Assembly (NCBI GenBank): GCA_905182985.1
Contig: CAJJDN010000144.1
Coordinates: forward strand, 73,389-137,388
Source of the DNA: Paramecium sonneborni
Taxonomy: Eukaryota > Ciliophora > Oligohymenophorea > Peniculida > Parameciidae
Length of the DNA: 64,000 nucleotides
Direction of reading: 5' to 3'
The translations under genes were made by a program, and so were the position numbers. Positions 61,045 through 64,000 of this stretch are shown here, piece after piece (position 1 is the first letter of the stretch; every line of letters begins with the position of its first letter). The notes beneath the pieces are model-generated. The model was not told the origin of the DNA. It saw nothing but the letters and a program-made list of their open reading frames with translations, and searched no databases.

Positions 61045-63786
61045 ATGACAGATTAACTATTTGTCGGTTAATTGTAATAGAAAGTAGGAGAGTTAAAAAC
61101 TGAGTATGATTTACAACGCAGTATTAAAGATAACACTATAAATGCTAAAATAGTATATTTTAAATTGATTTAAATAGCAACGCTCAAGGGATAAGATATG
61201 TGAAATTTTAAGAAGGGTTTAAGGAAGAAGACCTAAAGTACAAAATGAAGACAGTGAAGATTCAACAGATTATAAGATCACTGAAGAAATAGAACCATAT
61301 GAAAGTAAATATAATGAAGAGGTCTTATAAAGGAGACATTACATATTCTAATTTAAAATGTATTTACGTAGAAAAAGGTATTATTTTTATTGATTTTTAA
61401 TAAAGAGAACGATTATAAAGGGAACAAGAATTCAAACTATTAAAATTATTAGATTAATAGACAGAAGCACTTTAAAAATGGGTGATCAAGGATCCAAATG
61501 ATTTAGATATGTTTGATTTCTTTTATACTTAAATAGATCCACATCGTAAAGGATAGATTCACCATTTGTAAATCAAAAACTTTATGTATGACAATCCTTT
61601 AATAATGACATTGTTTTAATTTGATAGATAATCACTCACATTAGCATTGGATTCTTTTCCAGTTAAGGAGAGATTTCATTTAAATTAAGATGAATTTATA
61701 TATTTTTTACAGAAGTATTAGAAAATTAAACCAGAAAAAGGATTTAGAGAATATGTGCATTTATTTGATCCAATTCATAAATAAATTAATCTATTTGAGA
61801 ATACTCCTCGAATTTTATTATTGGAAGATATTTCAAAAATGAAAGAAGCATTTGATTAAGTTAGTGAAAATGGTTTAGCTACAATAGATGATGCAATCAA
61901 AATAATACGCTAAAATTGTGAGTTATTTGTTTATGCTGTTCATATTGTAGTTTACGGATTGAATTTGTTATTAGAAAGTGTATTATAATAGATAGAAATT
62001 GGATATTTGAATAATCCTGATGAATAGATATCATGGAATTAATTTATGTATTTCTTTGATAATCTACCAAATGATTAAGAAGAATAATAAGAACCATAAT
62101 AATAAGAGGATTCTCTTTCATCTTAATCATCTGATGATTATTTTTATTAAATGACTTCAAAATAAGTAATTCCTCCTCCTCCAGAACCTGAAAAAAAAAA
62201 AATAAGAAAAAGATCATCACCTAGATAACCTTTTTAAGAAATAAATGTAGAAAAGATGTAATTCACTGTTCCTAAGAAAACTGGCTAAGAAAAGAGGGAA
62301 CTCAATAAATAACCTAGTATAAGAGAAAAATGGGTAATGGAATAAGTGAGATAAAAATAAGAAGAAATTGAAGAAGCTTATAAATTTAGACCATTTAAAG
62401 CTAAAGTTATACCATATAAGGTAAAGGATAAGAATTATTATAATGAATTGTTAGAGAGAGAAGAAATAAGAAGAAGAGAATTAAAAGAAAGATGCAAAGA
62501 AAAAACTTAATCTATATAAAAACCTTTTAATTTTGATGATAGAAAAAGGGATTAACCTATCAAATTACCAGAAGATGAAGAAGAACCATATAAATTTAGA
62601 GCTAATCCTATTCCTTGGTATTGCTCTTTAAAATTATATGAAAGAAATATTTAAGAATAAAAAATTAAAAGTGATAATAGAAAAAAAATTAGAAAATATT
62701 GGTTATAAGAAAATTCAAAATTACCACCAAGAATGTAGGAATGGATTGATAAAATGAAATTAAAAGAATTAGAAAAATAATAAGAATTATTATTAAGTTC
62801 TCCAAAAACTGTAAGAGCTAAATAAATTCCTAATTTTAATAAATTACATGATTAATTGTAAAAATAATTAGAAAAAAAAAAAAAGAAATTTAAAACTACT
62901 AATCCTGTTGGTCCTATATTTCATGAAAGTAAAAAGAAAGCTTAAAGAGATTATTTGGATGAAAAATCAATAATAAAAGAAGATCCCTTAAAAAAGGCTA
63001 AGAAAGCAACATCAAAGAAACCAAAAATCTAGCCTAGATCAACTAATAAATTTAATGCTTATGTCGATTATATATATACAATGAAATAGAATCAACTTGT
63101 TCTTGATTAATAAAATGACGAGGAGTAAAAATAAAGAGAAGATAAAAAATAATTATTTAGGCCTAGAGTACATTAATCATGGGCTATATAAGATCATAAT
63201 TAAATACAATATGAAAGATAATAATAAAAATTTATTGAACAATTTTAAAGGAGAAGACAAGAAGAGGAAGATTTTAATAATATGATGAAAGAGATCTTTG
63301 TAAGAGTATATCAAAGGCCTTTATTGATGGAAGTTGAAGCAGCCAAAAGTCAATAATAACCTTAAGAAGAATAAGAGTAATAAGAATAATTTGACTATAT
63401 GAATCCTATTGGAGAGTAAGATGTAGAAGAATCAGAAAGAATATCATAATAAGATCCAGAAGGTGTAGATTAAGTTGGAGAATAGGCAGAATAGTCATTA
63501 AGAGAATATGATGGATAAGAAATTGATGGAGATTATGATGATTAAATTGACATTGATAATTTAGATCCTTAATTACTTGAAAAACTATAAAAAGATGCTA
63601 TAGGTATATTTTCATATAAGAATTTTAGCTAAATAATATGGATTAACAGAAGAATAAATGGAATAAATTTAGTAAATGGGAGGATTTTAGAATTTTTAAG
63701 GTATGGATTATGAAGATGAAGATGATGAAGAACAAGATGATTAAGAAGAATTATAAAATCCTCATTATAAACGCCATTCTTTTTGA
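61045..63786 (+). CDS. FAM161-type centriolar/ciliary protein with long N-terminal extension, 887 aa
   Basis: FAM161A is a microtubule-binding protein of ciliary basal bodies and centrioles. Four exons with introns of 25, 28 and 25 bases (61153-61177, 61378-61405, 63604-63628) give exactly 888 codons, TGA 63784-63786. The FAM161 hallmark occurs as paired segments near residue 428 (YKFRPFKAKVIPYKVKD, with LLEREEIRRRELKER) and 500 (PYKFRANPIPWYCSL), followed by the basic LPPRMQEWIDKMKLKE block. The N-terminal 380 residues (LQREQEFKLLKLLDQQTEAL and a helical region with NLLLESVLQQIEIGY) are not part of the known family. The C-terminus is acidic with QYGLTEEQMEQIQQMGGF. Frame perfect throughout. 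Confidence 0.88.
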
Positions 63787-63838
63787 AACTTATTATTATC
63801 TATTAATATATATAAATACAAATTAATGTAGAGATACT

Positions 63839-64000
63839 ATGAATCGGACAGATTATCGTAACTTTCATAACCAACAAAGAGATCAAAGAAGTTTATATAG
63901 AATTAATCATTAATGGTGATGTCAAGGTAATAAGGATTTAGTGAATAGACTATGTGATAATCATTTTGATAGAGATATACATGAGAAACCGTGGATTTCT
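63839..64000 (+). CDS. 5' end of an unidentified gene (cut by window edge)
   Basis: ATG 63839-63841 opens MNRTDYRNFHNQQRDQRSL. A TGA at 63917-63919 interrupts, yet the same frame stays open to the window end (NRLCDNHFDRDIHEKPW). No clean short intron removes the TGA. Either the gene is very short, the TGA is an error, or an unusual intron is present. Not identified. Confidence 0.35.

Noticed and set aside
61200..61450. Alternative reading of the FAM161 5' region without intron 2
   Set aside because: It is open, but the spliced frame gives acidic/basic coil continuous with exon 1 and an exact phase match.
1..64000. CRISPR array, insertion sequence or rRNA operon
   Set aside because: No regularly spaced repeats, transposase-like frames or rRNA core motifs were seen; the organism is a eukaryote.

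Overview
The window reads as macronuclear genomic DNA from a ciliate of the Paramecium type. Four observations support this. (1) The DNA is roughly three quarters A+T. (2) Long conserved reading frames appear only when TAA and TAG are read as glutamine and TGA is the sole stop. (3) Dozens of conserved frames are joined across introns of about 19-34 bases, nearly all GTA...TAG. (4) Genes are packed on both strands with tens to hundreds of bases between them. Read with the standard code the region looks almost empty; read with the ciliate code it holds about 45 genes or gene remnants. The exact species cannot be fixed from the sequence alone.

Layout. 1-4.2 kb: 3' end of a gene, a frame-shifted heat-shock-factor-like gene and an ankyrin gene. 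4.2-7.5 kb: a large SET-domain protein. 7.8-14.7 kb: cysteine-rich, MSP/VAP, coiled-coil and RING genes. 15.3-16.8 kb: a casein-kinase-1 family kinase. 17.6-29 kb: a poorer region with a zinc-finger membrane protein, a decayed kinase and several frame-broken genes. 29.1-35.3 kb: a CXC (tesmin-type) protein, a pseudokinase, a kelch protein and peptidyl-tRNA hydrolase 2. 36-48.6 kb: a DYRK kinase, hybrid histidine kinase, mitochondrial ribosomal protein uL15, syntaxin, two more kinases and an HMG-like protein. 48.9-64 kb: a kinase, a LAMTOR2-like protein, an Rpt6 pseudogene, an SFT2-like protein, a cyclin, a PHD-finger protein, a multi-pass membrane protein and a FAM161-type protein.

The assembly has problems that matter. 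At three single N bases (20249, 22255, 33884) the 1.2-1.3 kb before the N is repeated immediately after it, with no difference that I noticed. These look like contig ends that overlap but were joined rather than merged. The real locus is therefore about 3.8 kb shorter, and some genes appear twice. About ten otherwise well-conserved genes also need a one-base correction, mostly at A or T runs. I read most of these as homopolymer-length errors, but true decay exists too: the proteasome ATPase Rpt6 remnant has a mutated Walker A motif and a large internal deletion.

There is no operon-like arrangement. Functional themes are signalling (at least seven kinase-related loci, a hybrid histidine kinase, a cyclin), chromatin (SET, PHD, CXC, HMG-like), membrane traffic (syntaxin, SFT2, VAP, LAMTOR2) and ciliary or basal-body structure (FAM161). 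I found no tRNA, rRNA, CRISPR array or intact transposon. Conserved-family calls are strong; several small or coiled-coil genes remain unnamed.
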